NCBI RefSeq assembly: GCF_001618865.1
Contig: NZ_CP015136.1
Span: 2,763,001 to 2,827,000 of the forward strand
Direction: 5' to 3'
Source: Luteitalea pratensis
GTDB lineage: Bacteria > Acidobacteriota > Vicinamibacteria > Vicinamibacterales > Vicinamibacteraceae
Length of the DNA: 64,000 bases
In this document: positions 9,053 to 18,878 of the stretch, piece after piece
Layout of the letters: every line of letters starts with the position of its first letter
How positions within the stretch are numbered: position 1 is the stretch's first letter
Made by a program: the position numbers and the translations under genes
Notes under the pieces: model-generated
The model's input: the letters and a program-made list of their open reading frames with translations, nothing else
Told to the model about the DNA's origin: nothing
Database searches by the model: none

Positions 9053-9208
9053 ACGGAGCGCCAGGCAGCGACGTTCTCGCTCCCATGGCGCCCGTCCAGT
9101 GAGCGCCGTCAGTGGTCGTGGTACTACTGCCATGAGGCCCTGGCTGCGCTCCTGCCAGCCAGGGCCGGCTCCTGGGTCCCAGTGCGCCGTACGCGGACGT
9201 GAGGCAAC

Positions 9209-10981
9209 GTGGAAGATCGGTTCAAGGCGCTCAATACCTGGCTCTCGTTCACGGGCTTCGTGATGGCGGTGGGGATCCTGTACTGGGCACAGGTGGTCCT
9301 GGTCCCGGTGGCCATGGCCGCGCTCATCACCTTCATGCTGGCCGGACCGGTGACCCGACTGCAGCGGCGCATCGGCCGCGTGCCCGCAGTCGGTCTCGTC
9401 GTGGCCGTGGTGTTCGCCGGATTGACGGCCGCGACGTGGGTCCTCAGTCGCGAACTGACGTCGCTGGTCGCCGATTTGCCCGCGTACAGGGCCAACATCC
9501 GGGAGAAGGCCGCCGACGTGCGGCGGGCGTCACGCGGCGGCTCGGTCGGTGAAGTCCAGAAGACGCTGACCGACATCCAGCAGGAGTTCCAGCAGGATCA
9601 GGGCACACGCGGCAGCGCCGCCACGCCGCTCGTCGTGAGTTCCGAACAGCAGGCCTCGTTATGGGGCTTCCCGAGCTGGCTCGGCCCGGCGATGGGGCCC
9701 CTCGCCACCGGCGGCCTCGTGATCACGATGGTGATCTTCATGCTGCTCGAGCGCGAGGACCTGCGCGGCCGGATCATCTCGGTCGTTGGCCATGGGCATC
9801 TCGCCGTCACCACGCGAGCATTCGAAGAGGCGGGCGCGCGCGTCAGCCGCCAGTTGCTGATGCAGGCGCTCGTCAACGCGATCTACGGCATCGGCGTCGG
9901 TGTCGGACTGTGGCTGATCGGCGTGCCGTACTTCGTGCTGTGGGGCGCGCTGGCGGCCGCACTCCGCTTCATCCCGTACGTCGGGCCGCTGATCGCGGCC
10001 GTCGCGCCGTTTGCCGTCGCGCTGGCCGCTCTGCCGGGTTGGACACGCCCGATCTACGTCGCGCTGCTCTTCGTCGGCCTGGAACTGGTAACCAATCTCG
10101 TACTCGAGACGGTGCTCTACGCCGGCGCCGCAGGCGTGTCGCAGGTCGGGCTCCTCGTCTCGGTGGCCTTCTGGACATGGTTGTGGGGACCGATGGGGCT
10201 GTTGCTGGCGACGCCGCTGACGGTGTGCGTCGTGGTGCTCGGCAAGTACGTCTCCGGGCTCGAATTCCTCGCGACGCTGATGTCCGATCAGCCGACGATG
10301 ACGATCGATCAGCGCTACTACCAGCGCCTGCTGGCCCGCGACATCGTCGAAGCGGGCGACATCCTCGAGCAGTCCGGCACGGCCGAGTCACGGGATCAGG
10401 TGTTCGACGCGGTCATGGTCCCGGCGCTGGTGTATGCCGAGCGGGATCGGCTCGAGGAACGGGTGTCGGCCGAGGAGGAGCAGGACGTCGTCGAGGCCAC
10501 GCGGGAACTGCTCGGGGACCTCGGCGGGTCCGAACCTGTGTCCCTGACGGAACAGGCCGCGGCAGGCGACGCACGGATCGTGATTGGCGTTCCTGTCAAC
10601 GGCGCTGCCGACGAAGTCGCGCTGCTGATGCTGTCGACGCTGATCGCGCCGGTTGGGATCGCGATGACCGTGCTGTCGCCGCGCGTGCTGGCGTCCGAAG
10701 TCGTCGAGCGGCTCCGATCGACCCCAGGATCGATCCTGTGCCTTGGCGACCTCCGCCCGAGTCCGCCGACACGCGCGCGCTACCTGGTCAAGAAATTCCG
10801 GTCAGCGCTTCCCGATCTGCCGATCGTCGTCGGCCGGTGGGCGCCGCCGGACCTGGCTGACCTCGACCTCGGGCCGCTGCTCGAGGCGGGCGCCACCCGT
10901 GTGGCATCGACGCTTGTCGAAACGCGACGGCACGTCACCGAACTGGCCGCGGTGACGGTGCGCAACCACGACGCGGCCTGA
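9209..10981 (+). CDS. AI-2E family (PerM-like) permease with extra C-terminal cytosolic domain
   Basis: The first ~370 residues are a typical AI-2E/PerM transporter: hydrophobic pair at the N-terminus, a periplasmic or amphipathic middle region, and the conserved C-terminal bundle with RFIPYVGPLIAAVAPF and GPMGLLLATPLTVCVVVLGK. These proteins are predicted exporters or facilitators of small molecules; only some members have been tied to autoinducer-2 or Na+/H+ exchange. Residues ~390-590 are an addition: an acidic helical linker (AEEEQDVVEATRELLGDL) and a Rossmann-like domain starting ARIVIGVPVNGAADEVALLM, of the general shape of cobalamin-binding or response domains but without the corrinoid DxHxxG motif. 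The start is a GTG preceded by GTGAGG. The stop lies 4 nt from the stop of the convergent regulator. Confidence 0.8.
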   Translation: MEDRFKALNTWLSFTGFVMAVGILYWAQVVLVPVAMAALITFMLAGPVTRLQRRIGRVPAVGLVVAVVFAGLTAATWVLSRELTSLVADLPAYRANIREKAADVRRASRGGSVGEVQKTLTDIQQEFQQDQGTRGSAATPLVVSSEQQASLWGFPSWLGPAMGPLATGGLVITMVIFMLLEREDLRGRIISVVGHGHLAVTTRAFEEAGARVSRQLLMQALVNAIYGIGVGVGLWLIGVPYFVLWGALAAALRFIPYVGPLIAAVAPFAVALAALPGWTRPIYVALLFVGLELVTNLVLETVLYAGAAGVSQVGLLVSVAFWTWLWGPMGLLLATPLTVCVVVLGKYVSGLEFLATLMSDQPTMTIDQRYYQRLLARDIVEAGDILEQSGTAESRDQVFDAVMVPALVYAERDRLEERVSAEEEQDVVEATRELLGDLGGSEPVSLTEQAAAGDARIVIGVPVNGAADEVALLMLSTLIAPVGIAMTVLSPRVLASEVVERLRSTPGSILCLGDLRPSPPTRARYLVKKFRSALPDLPIVVGRWAPPDLADLDLGPLLEAGATRVASTLVETRRHVTELAAVTVRNHDAA

Positions 10982-10985
10982 GGGG

Positions 10986-12890
10986 TCACGGGGGACCTTC
11001 ACCCTGCGCCAGGTTCATCTTCCGCAGCAGTTCGCCCCAGCGTGGATCGGAGTGGAGGCTCTCGAGTGGCGGATCGACCTTCACGTAGTTGAATGTGTCG
11101 CCGCGTTCCATCGTGAAGAGCAAGCGGAAGGCCGTGTCCTTGTCGCCCAGCGCGGCGTACGCGGCAGCCGCGACGGAAGGGTTCGTCGGCCTGGCGGGGG
11201 ACAGGCGCGCGAGCAATTGGCGGGCCTCTTCATGCCTGCCCTGAAGGGCATGGAGGCGGGCGAGTCGCCATGGGATGCCTCGGGCCTCGAGGCCACTCCT
11301 CCGATACGCGTCGAGCGCCTTCGCGTACAGACCCGTCTGCGTATGGATGTCGCCGAGAAGCGTCTGTACTGCCGCGATCCCCGGCTCCAGTTCCAGCGCG
11401 AGGTTCAGGCGATGCACAGCCTCGTCGTACCGGTGTGCACGGTACAGGATTCGCGCAAAGTTCATCTGGATGGCAGGGGCCAACGGGTCGAGACGGACGG
11501 CGCTCTCGATGTGGGCGATGGCTTCGTGAAAGCGCCCGAGCTGGCACAGGAGGAGCGCGTAGGTGTAGTGCGCGTGGGCATCGCTGGGATCGAGTGCGAT
11601 GGCTCGGCGAATCGAGTCCTCCGAGCCGGTCCAATCCCAGTCGTACAGACGCTTGATGTCGGCTTGCACGACGTGCGCCTCGGCAAGGCTCGCATCAAGG
11701 GCGAGGGCCTTTTCCGCGGCCGCGCGCGACGGCGCTTCCATCGCCTTCGGCCCGGCCGGCCCGTACACGCCACGCGCCCACCAGGCGTGGGAGAGCCCGG
11801 CGTACGCTGCGGCATAGGTGGGATCGATCTGCGTTGCCCGCTCGAAGTGGGCGATGGCCCGCGTCAAGCTGTCCTCGTCGTATCTCCAGAGATGGTAGCG
11901 ACCGACCAGATACTCCTGATGGGCCGCCGGAGGCACCGCGATCGCCGATGTCATCCTGGCCCGCTCCTCGGCAGTGACGTGAACGCGGATCTCTTCGGCG
12001 ACGGCGCGCGCCACCTCTCCTTGCAACTTCAGCACATCCGATGTATCGCCCTCGTACTCGCGTGCCCACAGGTGCGTATCGGTTGACGCGTGCACCAACT
12101 GGACGCTGATCCTGACCCGCTGGTCGGTGCGCTGGACCGACCCCACGATCACCGCGTCCACGTCCAGTGCGTGGCCGATCTCCGGCAGTGTTCTCCGCGT
12201 GTCACGGAATCGCATCACGGATGTGCGTGACACCACGCGAAGGGCCCGGATGCGCGCGAGGTTGCCGATGAGTGCCTCGGTCATGCCGTCGGCGAAGTAA
12301 TCCTGAGCCGAGTCACCCGAGAGATTCGAGAGAGGCAGCACGGCCAGCGACGTGATGGCGGGCAGGTTGGTGTCGGCCCGAGACACGTGCATCCGGTAGA
12401 GGCCGCCGCCCAGCACCAGGACGATCATCGCGCCAACGAGCAGCCAGCGGCCGGCCCCCGTGCGCTCCCTTGCCGCGACGTCGGGAGCGGGGAGCGTGTT
12501 CGCGTCGTGTGGCACGCCCGCTCCGTCGGGCCGCGACGGCAGTTCGGGCGGGACACCCCGCGCCACCTCCCGCACCTTCGCGACGAACCGGTACCCGCGG
12601 GCTGGAATCGTGACGATGTACTGGTGGTCGTCCGGCCTTTCGCCGAGCGCCTTCCGCAGCAGCGAGACGTTCCTGGCAAGCCCACCTTCTTCCACGTTCG
12701 TGTCACCCCAGACCTGCGTCAGCAGCTCGTCCTTCGTGAGCACGTGGTCTCGGTTGTCGAGGAGGGCGAGCAGCGTCTCGAAGACCTTCGGCGGGAGCGG
12801 CAGCGGATGACCGTCGCGCCAGAGGAGTCGCTTGTCGACATCGACGAAAAACGGCCCGAACTCGTACGAGTGGCACTGTCTCTCGCTCAT
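10986..12890 (-). CDS. CadC-type winged-helix regulator with TPR domain
   Basis: The 634-aa protein has an OmpR/PhoB-type winged helix at residues ~5-100 ([20 protein letters not shown], then the recognition helix of [11 protein letters not shown] and GYRFVAKV). A linker and a membrane helix near residue 145-165 ([17 protein letters not shown]) follow, then a TolB/adenylate-cyclase-associated-like domain ([22 protein letters not shown]) and about six TPR repeats to residue ~600. This is the one-component membrane-integrated regulator layout of CadC/ToxR, in the version common in acidobacteria. DNA binding is cytosolic and the TPR part periplasmic. The ATG at 12890 was preferred to a TTG six codons upstream. 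The ligand and targets are unknown; the divergent neighbour is a haloperoxidase-like gene. Confidence 0.85.
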   Translation of the reverse strand: MSERQCHSYEFGPFFVDVDKRLLWRDGHPLPLPPKVFETLLALLDNRDHVLTKDELLTQVWGDTNVEEGGLARNVSLLRKALGERPDDHQYIVTIPARGYRFVAKVREVARGVPPELPSRPDGAGVPHDANTLPAPDVAARERTGAGRWLLVGAMIVLVLGGGLYRMHVSRADTNLPAITSLAVLPLSNLSGDSAQDYFADGMTEALIGNLARIRALRVVSRTSVMRFRDTRRTLPEIGHALDVDAVIVGSVQRTDQRVRISVQLVHASTDTHLWAREYEGDTSDVLKLQGEVARAVAEEIRVHVTAEERARMTSAIAVPPAAHQEYLVGRYHLWRYDEDSLTRAIAHFERATQIDPTYAAAYAGLSHAWWARGVYGPAGPKAMEAPSRAAAEKALALDASLAEAHVVQADIKRLYDWDWTGSEDSIRRAIALDPSDAHAHYTYALLLCQLGRFHEAIAHIESAVRLDPLAPAIQMNFARILYRAHRYDEAVHRLNLALELEPGIAAVQTLLGDIHTQTGLYAKALDAYRRSGLEARGIPWRLARLHALQGRHEEARQLLARLSPARPTNPSVAAAAYAALGDKDTAFRLLFTMERGDTFNYVKVDPPLESLHSDPRWGELLRKMNLAQGEGPP

Positions 12891-13080
12891 CGTGGGCCGC
12901 CGGAACAATTCCGAAGAAAAACGAAGCGCCCGCCGAAGGACCTGGAACAGCCGGCGCGGGTACGGTCACTGCGGCGAGCGGTTCGTGGGCGGATTGTATC
13001 GCCGCACGATCCGGCCTGCCGCGCGGAAGTCTGACGGCCGCCTCGTCAGGCCCGCCCGCACACCGGAAAGGGAGAGCACG

Positions 13081-14382
13081 ATGCCACATCACACCTGTTC
13101 CACGATTGGGGCCGTCCTGATCGGCGTCCTTGCATGCACGCCCGTTGCGACTGCCGACCGGCCCGCTGATTCTCTCGTCGCCAACCAGGCGCTCGAGTGG
13201 AACCAGATCTTCATCGACACGCTCATTGCCACCAACACGGCCAACGCGTTTAGCCAGCGCCTCGGAGCGATCGTCCATTCCGCGATGTTCGATGCGTACA
13301 ACGGCATCGAACGTCGCTATACACGGATTCACGAGGAGCGCACAGCGCCGCGTGGCGCGTCGCGCCGGGCAGCCGTCGTCGCCGCCGCCTACACGACGCT
13401 GGCACAGCTGTTCCCGACCCGACAGGCCGACCTGGAACTCATCTACTCTGCGTCGCTGGCGGCGCTCAGCGACGATGACGGGAATGGTGGTCGCTCGCGC
13501 GAGCTCGGAGTCGCGTGGGGCATGGAAGTGGCGCTGGGGATATTGGCCTGGCGCTCGACCGATGGGTTTGGAGAACCGTATCCGTCGTTCAGCGGTGGGA
13601 CCACGGTCGGGCAGTGGCGACCGACACCTCCCGCATTCGGGCCGATGAGTGCGCAGGGGCTTGCGTTCACCGCCGCGTTCGTCCTGCCGAGCCTCGCGCA
13701 ATTCGATCCAGGACCGCCGCGCGGACTGACCAGTGCGACCTACGGTGAGGACTTCGATGCCGTGAAGGCACTCGGTCGCAGGATCGGTTCAACGCGTACT
13801 GCGGACCAGACGGCCCTGGCCGTGTTCTGGGAGGGCAATGCCAGCGTGCATTGGAATCAGGCCGCGAACCAGATCGCGCGCGCGAACGACCTCTCGCTGT
13901 CCGAGAGCGTCCGATTGCTCGCAGTGCTCAATGTCGCGATGGCGGACACGGCATTTGCGACCTGGCGTGCAAAGCGGCACTACGGCGCCGACGCGTCCGA
14001 GGTGACCTGGCGACCGGTCACGGCGATACCCCTTGCCGACAGCGACGGCAATCCGGCGACGTCTGCTGATGCGGACTGGCTGCCATTGGTCAATACGCCC
14101 TCGCACCCCGAGTTCCCGGCAGGACATCCGAGCCAGAATGGCGCGGCAGCGACCGTCCTCCTGAGCTACTTCGATGACGCGCAGACATTCACCCTGACCA
14201 CGAGTACGCAGCCGAGTCGAACCTACACCAGCATTTCGAAGGCTCGGGCCGATGGTAATGACGCCCGCGTCTGGGGCGGCATGCACTATCCGAGCACGGT
14301 GAGGGCCAGTGACGGCAACGGCGAGGCGATCGCGCGCTACGTGAACGAGTACGCGATGCAGAGTGTCCACGGCTCGCACTGA
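13081..14382 (+). CDS. Vanadium-dependent haloperoxidase / PAP2-like secreted protein
   Basis: The 433-aa product carries a signal peptide (residues 1-26, cut after VATA). The C-terminal half has the phosphatase/haloperoxidase core: SHPEFPAGHPSQNGAAA, holding the catalytic Gly-His, and ARVWGGMHYPSTV, the second Arg-x-x-Gly-x-His. The early helices (FSQRLGAIVHSAMFDAYNGI) are as in secreted vanadium haloperoxidase homologues. Such enzymes bind vanadate and oxidise halides with peroxide, or act as acid phosphatases; the activity here cannot be decided. The frame is open upstream, but the ATG at 13081 has GGGAGA before it and begins the signal peptide. Its divergent neighbour is the winged-helix/TPR regulator. 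Confidence 0.8.
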   Translation: MPHHTCSTIGAVLIGVLACTPVATADRPADSLVANQALEWNQIFIDTLIATNTANAFSQRLGAIVHSAMFDAYNGIERRYTRIHEERTAPRGASRRAAVVAAAYTTLAQLFPTRQADLELIYSASLAALSDDDGNGGRSRELGVAWGMEVALGILAWRSTDGFGEPYPSFSGGTTVGQWRPTPPAFGPMSAQGLAFTAAFVLPSLAQFDPGPPRGLTSATYGEDFDAVKALGRRIGSTRTADQTALAVFWEGNASVHWNQAANQIARANDLSLSESVRLLAVLNVAMADTAFATWRAKRHYGADASEVTWRPVTAIPLADSDGNPATSADADWLPLVNTPSHPEFPAGHPSQNGAAATVLLSYFDDAQTFTLTTSTQPSRTYTSISKARADGNDARVWGGMHYPSTVRASDGNGEAIARYVNEYAMQSVHGSH

Positions 14383-14501
14383 GCTGCGCGCCGGCGTCGT
14401 TGGCATCAGCAGGTCCACGACGGGGCGTGCTGATGCCGCGTCTTGCTCTGCCGGGCAGGCCGACGCCGCAAGCCGCGCAGTGCGTCGCAGGTTCCTCTGG
14501 C

Positions 14502-15887
14502 TTACTTGTGACTCACGCGAAACGCGAAGTCGTAGCGGAAGCCGATGGTGAACACGCTGTCGCCCGACGCTCCCGTCGGGGAGACGCTGTCGAGATCGAT
14601 CTTGCTCTCGGTGTAGATCTTCGCGGTCCTGGCCACGAACCACTCGGCCCCGAGAATGGCGTATTTCGTGTTGAAGTCGGGATCGAGCAGCGTATCTCTC
14701 ACCTTGGGGTCCTGGTACGTGAAGCCGCCAATCAGGCCGAGGCGCTTGATCCTTCCCTGAAGGAACAACTCGACGCCGTCGGCATCGAACGCGACAGGCG
14801 TGACGATGTCCTCGAACGGCACCTGCACCATGTCGCCATTGTCCTGGTGCGAGTAGACCAGACCCATCTGGAACGCTCGCCAGTCGATGCGCGTGCCTAG
14901 CGCTGCATACTCGCCATCGCCACGCAGGCCTTGCACGAGGTTACGCGTGTTCTGAGACCAGTTGGTGTGCGTGTAGGCGCCGCCGAACTTCACGCCGGGC
15001 AGGACGGTGAGCTGCACTGAGCCGCCGGCCCCGTCTGACTCCTTACCGCCACGGAACTGCCCCTGGACCCCGACGTCGAGGATCTTGAACAGGGTGTTGC
15101 GGTAGTTCACGACCCGGTCTGCGCGACCCGTTCCGGTGGCGCCGCCATCGGTACCCGCCACGTAGGTTGACGTGCCTTGGCCGCCGAAGACGTTGAACCG
15201 GTCGGTCGTATAGCTGGTGATGTCGTAGTGGACCGAGCCCTGCTTGCCGATGGCCACCCGGCCGACGGGTCCGAAATCGACACCGATGAACCCGAGGCGT
15301 GCGATGAACACCGGGCTGGTGTCGGTCTCGACGACGCCGAAGTCTCCGTTTCCTGATGCCGACAAGTTGAACTGCGTGTCGCTCTGCACCAGATTCACGC
15401 CCCACTCGGTGCCGGCAAACATCTTCACGCTGCCGCGTGTCCGGAAGTTGATCCCGACGCGGGTGGCGTTGTCCTGCACTTCGGCGGTGTCGTCGTATGC
15501 AGCCAGGTGGGTACGCAGCTGGCCATAGGGCTCGAAGGTGCCCACGAACTCATCGCCGCCGGTCGCCTCGGCGGTGGCACCAAGGGCGAATTCGCCGCCG
15601 CAGGACTCGGTGACCCAGATGCCCGCGGTGTCATAGCCCCAGGTCTTCCCCAGCAGGCAGGTGCCCTGGCCCGTCGAGCGAAGCAACGCCACACCGGCGG
15701 CGGTATCGGCGGGACAGACCTTGCGCTCGGCGTTGGTCGAGACGCACGTGATGACGGTGGCCGCGGACTGACTCCCTTGCGACTGTCGCGCCAGGGCGCT
15801 GGCTGGCAGCAGTGCGCCGGCCAGGCAGAGCAGGATGCTCATGCCGAGAGCCGAGGGCAGCGGACCGATGCTGGAGGCGTGGTGCAT
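14502..15887 (-). CDS. DUF3011 domain fused to an outer-membrane porin
   Basis: The protein is about 461 aa with a signal peptide. Residues ~45-105 hold a DUF3011 domain with paired cysteines (ITCVSTNAERKVCPAD, GTCLLGKTWGYD, WVTESCGGEF). The remainder is a 16-18-strand porin-like barrel: alternating strands, GRVAIGKQGSVHYDITSY resembling a constriction-loop region, and a C-terminal strand FTIGFRYDFAFRVSHK. The C-terminal residue is not the canonical Phe, as a short tail follows RYDFAF. ATG 15887 is preferred; a GTG at 15914 is in frame. It lies 89 nt downstream of the LPxT-type protein on the same strand and may be in one transcript with it and the sortase. Confidence 0.75.
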   Translation of the reverse strand: MHHASSIGPLPSALGMSILLCLAGALLPASALARQSQGSQSAATVITCVSTNAERKVCPADTAAGVALLRSTGQGTCLLGKTWGYDTAGIWVTESCGGEFALGATAEATGGDEFVGTFEPYGQLRTHLAAYDDTAEVQDNATRVGINFRTRGSVKMFAGTEWGVNLVQSDTQFNLSASGNGDFGVVETDTSPVFIARLGFIGVDFGPVGRVAIGKQGSVHYDITSYTTDRFNVFGGQGTSTYVAGTDGGATGTGRADRVVNYRNTLFKILDVGVQGQFRGGKESDGAGGSVQLTVLPGVKFGGAYTHTNWSQNTRNLVQGLRGDGEYAALGTRIDWRAFQMGLVYSHQDNGDMVQVPFEDIVTPVAFDADGVELFLQGRIKRLGLIGGFTYQDPKVRDTLLDPDFNTKYAILGAEWFVARTAKIYTESKIDLDSVSPTGASGDSVFTIGFRYDFAFRVSHK

Positions 15888-15976
15888 GATGTCCCGTCGA
15901 GGGCGCCGCGACACCCTCGGCCCGAATGGCTGCGCCCGTCGAGTGACGAGCGCAGCCCGGGTAAGTGCTGGCAGGA

Positions 15977-16792
15977 TTAGCGGTTCGCGCGACGACGACG
16001 GACCGTGAGTGACAGTCCGGTCAACAGTGACGCGATCCCGGTGAGGCCCAGCAGCGGCAGCTGGGTCGCCGTCTTGGGCAGCGTCTTTGCCGGCGCAGCG
16101 GACGCCCCCGCGGACGCTCCCGCTGGCGCCGCTGCTGCTGGCGCCGCCGCTGGCGCCGCCGCTGCTGGCGCCGCCGCGGACGCCCCCGACTTGGGAGCCG
16201 AAGCCGCACCCGCGGCCGTCGGGGCCGTGCCGGTCACGGCCACGTTGCTCGCCAGTTCGACGCGCTGCGCTTCCGTGATCTTCACCGCCTTGACAAGCAT
16301 GTCCTTGCGGAGGTCGAACACGGTGATCGGTTTGTTGTCGCCATCGGTGAACTTCACCGGGGAATCAGCCGCGACCGTGTACTGGCGGTTCTGGCCGTTG
16401 GGCAAGGTCAGGATCACGGTCGGACCGGCCGCATACCAGACCCGCCCTTCGAGCGACTGCACCGTGCGATCGGTCACCGGCGTGGACGTCTCCGTGACCG
16501 TGGCCTTCAGTCGCGTGCCCACCGCCAACTGGTCGACCCTGAGTTCCTTGCCGTCGACGATGAAGCGGCGGTCGGGCGGGGGCGTGAACATCCGCACTTC
16601 GCCGGATGCCATCTTCACCGCCACCGTATTGCCGTCCACCTGGATCACAGTCCCGCTCAGGGTCTGCGTCCTGGCGGTCGCGGCTCCCTTCGTCGAGGTC
16701 TGCGACGTCGACGTCGGCTGGGCCACGGCCACTGCCGACACCAGCGAGAGGAGTGCACCACCGAACATCACCCGAGTCATTGCGCGTGTCAT
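15977..16792 (-). CDS. Exported protein with C-terminal LPxT-type sorting signal
   Basis: The 271-aa protein has a signal peptide (MTRAMTRVMFGGALLSLVSA), then a beta-rich region of two similar segments (LSGTVIQVDGNTVAVKM, LEGRVWYAAGPTVILTL), an Ala/Pro/Ser-rich spacer (~195-235) and a C-terminal tripartite signal: LPKTAT, a hydrophobic helix (PLLGLTGIASLLTGLSL) and a basic tail RRRRANR. This is the form of a sortase substrate, with Ala in place of Gly. The gene immediately upstream on the same strand encodes a sortase. A strong GAAGGAAGGAG precedes the ATG. Anchoring target and function are unknown; in a Gram-negative cell the acceptor would not be a thick peptidoglycan wall. Confidence 0.8.
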   Translation of the reverse strand: MTRAMTRVMFGGALLSLVSAVAVAQPTSTSQTSTKGAATARTQTLSGTVIQVDGNTVAVKMASGEVRMFTPPPDRRFIVDGKELRVDQLAVGTRLKATVTETSTPVTDRTVQSLEGRVWYAAGPTVILTLPNGQNRQYTVAADSPVKFTDGDNKPITVFDLRKDMLVKAVKITEAQRVELASNVAVTGTAPTAAGAASAPKSGASAAAPAAAAPAAAPAAAAPAGASAGASAAPAKTLPKTATQLPLLGLTGIASLLTGLSLTVRRRRANR

Positions 16793-16921
16793 CAATTGCT
16801 CCTTCCTTCTCCCAAATGAGAAACCCGCGTGTCGTGCCGACACGGGGCAAGTACAGCACCTGGTCACCGCTCCACGGGACGCGAGCGAGGCGTTCAGCGA
16901 CTTCCGGACCTGGCCATCGAA

Positions 16922-17587
16922 TCAGGGGCGCTCGGCCCGCACGATGAACCGTTCGGGGGCCGGGCCAACGAAATAGAACGGGTAGCACGTGACCAGCGTC
17001 AGCGAACGGGTGGGCGTGGCGTCGAGCACCGAGACATCGTCGGGCGACACGACCCAGGTACGCTGGACGCGGTAGACCTCCTTTCCGTGGTGGGTCTCGA
17101 GTTCGATGACGTCGCCGACGCCAATGTCCTTCAGGCCCCGGAAGAAACCGTCACGGTGGCCCGCAATGCCGATATTGCCGTCCGTGCCTGGCACCGCCGT
17201 GTCGTCGATGTGGCCGACACCGCGATCGAGGGTGACCTCGTCGGTGCCCGGCAGCACCGGCACCTCGAGGCCGAACTTCGGGATCCGCAGGACGCCGATC
17301 GATGCCGGACCGGGCGTCCGTAGGGCACTGCGCCAGGCAGCGATGCGCTTGGGCTCCCAGAGCGTCAGATCCGGCGTCGACGTGGTGAGCGGTTCCCGTG
17401 CCTGCAGCGCCGCAAACCGGGCCACTTCATACCGGGCTCCGAGGACGCGGTCGACGTGCAGCACACCGAAAGTGACGACGCACGCCACGCCGATCAGCCA
17501 CGCGGCGGGTTCAGCCGCGGCAAAGCTCCGCCGTGTGCGTGGCGCGGCATCCGTGACTGGATGCGGATCTTCAACAGGCGAAGCCAT
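16922..17587 (-). CDS. Sortase (class D/E-like transpeptidase)
   Basis: A 221-aa membrane-anchored sortase. One N-terminal helix (PAAWLIGVACVVTFGVLHV) precedes the beta-barrel with SIGVLRIPKFGLEVPVLPG, the catalytic His in GIAGHRDGFF (residue 144), the catalytic Cys in TLVTCYPF (residue 201) and the downstream Arg in ERFIVRAE. Sortases cut an LPxT-type signal and join the protein to an amine acceptor. The protein encoded next downstream, 129 nt on, ends in LPKTAT plus helix plus basic tail, so it is the evident substrate. The ATG at 17587 is chosen because the longer open frame upstream has no signal-like features. The class is an estimate. Confidence 0.85.
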   Translation of the reverse strand: MASPVEDPHPVTDAAPRTRRSFAAAEPAAWLIGVACVVTFGVLHVDRVLGARYEVARFAALQAREPLTTSTPDLTLWEPKRIAAWRSALRTPGPASIGVLRIPKFGLEVPVLPGTDEVTLDRGVGHIDDTAVPGTDGNIGIAGHRDGFFRGLKDIGVGDVIELETHHGKEVYRVQRTWVVSPDDVSVLDATPTRSLTLVTCYPFYFVGPAPERFIVRAERP

Positions 17588-17912
17588 GGGATCGCGGATG
17601 CGAGACGTTACGCTGAAATACCTCGCTACAGCAACAGTGCTGCACCTCGCGTGCCACCAGGGCCCGGACGGAGGCGTCGCAGTCGCCACAGTTGGAGCAT
17701 CGGATTTCCACGCGATCGGGGCGGCCCGGAGGCTCGGGAATCCGGGAAGACTCCGAAGGACGGGAGAATCCTCCGAAATGCGGTGGTCCACCCAGTTCGT
17801 GGGATGAAGGGTAGGATTTACCTGTCGTGAGCGGCGTGGCGGGACCGCAGGCTGCTCAATCAAGAGCAGCCTGCGGCTGCCGGCGGGCCTCGGTGGCGGG
17901 AGGGTGACGCGC
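17588..17912. other. Intergenic region without recognisable gene
   Basis: These 325 bases between the aquaporin and sortase genes contain the hairpin at 17845-17876 described separately. Otherwise only a short direct repeat (CTCCGAA) near 17752-17778 was seen. No ribosome-binding site with a convincing small gene was found. A promoter for the sortase operon is expected here but could not be picked out with confidence. Confidence 0.5.
17845..17876 (-). terminator. Hairpin terminator after the aquaporin gene
   Basis: A perfect 13-bp stem CCGCAGGCTGCTC/GAGCAGCCTGCGG with a 6-base loop (AATCAA) begins 37 nt beyond the aquaporin stop codon on the minus strand. There is no following run of T on either strand, so it may act with Rho or as an RNA-stabilising 3' end. 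Confidence 0.6.
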
Positions 17913-18638
17913 CTAGCGGCCGGCGCGTCCGCTCACCGGAGGTTCTTCGGCGGGACCTTCGAGGACCAGCGTGTGGGTGACGCCCGCCAATGCGGCGCCA
18001 ATCACCGGAGCCAGCCAGAACAGCCAAAGCTGCTGAATGGCCCAGCCCCCGACGAAGAGCGCCGTGGCTGTGCTGCGTGCCGGGTTCACCGACGTGTTTG
18101 TCACCGGAATGCTGATCAGGTGGATCAGCGTCAGGGCGAGGCCGATGGCGAGTCCTGCGAACCCCACCGGGGCGCGCTTGTGCGTGGTGTTGAGGATGAC
18201 CAGCAGGAACATGAACGTCATCACGACTTCGGAGATCAGCCCCGCGGCCAGGGAATAGCCGCCGGGCGAGTGCGCGCCGTAGCCATTGGAGGCAAACCCT
18301 CCGGCCAAGCTGAAGTCCGCTTTGCCACTCGCGATCAGGTACAACACGCCGGCGCCGACGACACCACCAACCACCTGCGCGACGATGTACGGCAACAGCA
18401 GGGCCGTCGGAAAGCGGCCCCCCGCCCACAGGCCGATCGACACGGCCGGATTGAAATGCCCTCCGGAGATCGGGCCGAACGCGTATGCCCCGGTGACCAC
18501 GGTGAGCCCGAACGCCAGGGACACGCCATGCAATCCGATGCCGACGTCCGGGAACGCGGCGGCGAGCACCGCGCTGCCGCACCCTCCGAGAACGAGCCAG
18601 AACGTGCCGAGCAGCTCGGCAGAGAACTTAGAAACCAC
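17913..18638 (-). CDS. aqpZ: Aquaporin Z-like water channel
   Basis: A 241-aa major intrinsic protein of six helices with both half-helix motifs: [11 protein letters not shown] and [14 protein letters not shown]. The spacing and the narrow-pore residue pattern (His in helix 5 region [19 protein letters not shown], Arg after the second NPA) favour a water channel over a glycerol facilitator. It acts in the inner membrane. The start is a GTG ([15 protein letters not shown]) with AAAGGAAG upstream; the longer open frame is not needed. It stands alone, with a strong hairpin after it. Confidence 0.9.
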   Translation of the reverse strand: MVSKFSAELLGTFWLVLGGCGSAVLAAAFPDVGIGLHGVSLAFGLTVVTGAYAFGPISGGHFNPAVSIGLWAGGRFPTALLLPYIVAQVVGGVVGAGVLYLIASGKADFSLAGGFASNGYGAHSPGGYSLAAGLISEVVMTFMFLLVILNTTHKRAPVGFAGLAIGLALTLIHLISIPVTNTSVNPARSTATALFVGGWAIQQLWLFWLAPVIGAALAGVTHTLVLEGPAEEPPVSGRAGR

Positions 18639-18878
18639 GGCCGCTTCCTTTGCTGGTTGTCGAGCGATTGAGGTTCCGGCTTGCCAGGTGTGAAAGAGAC
18701 CCGTCGGCCGCATCCACACCGGCGCGCGAAGAAAGGCGCGTCAGGTGCGCGGATGCGGCCACCTTGCCGCTGCGGTGTCTGCTGCCAGGCTACGGTCCGC
18801 AGCCCGAGGACGGTCCTGGCATCCAGAGACGTGCGGCCCCGTCGCGAGGCCGCTGCCAGGAGTTCGGTAAGACGTGAA

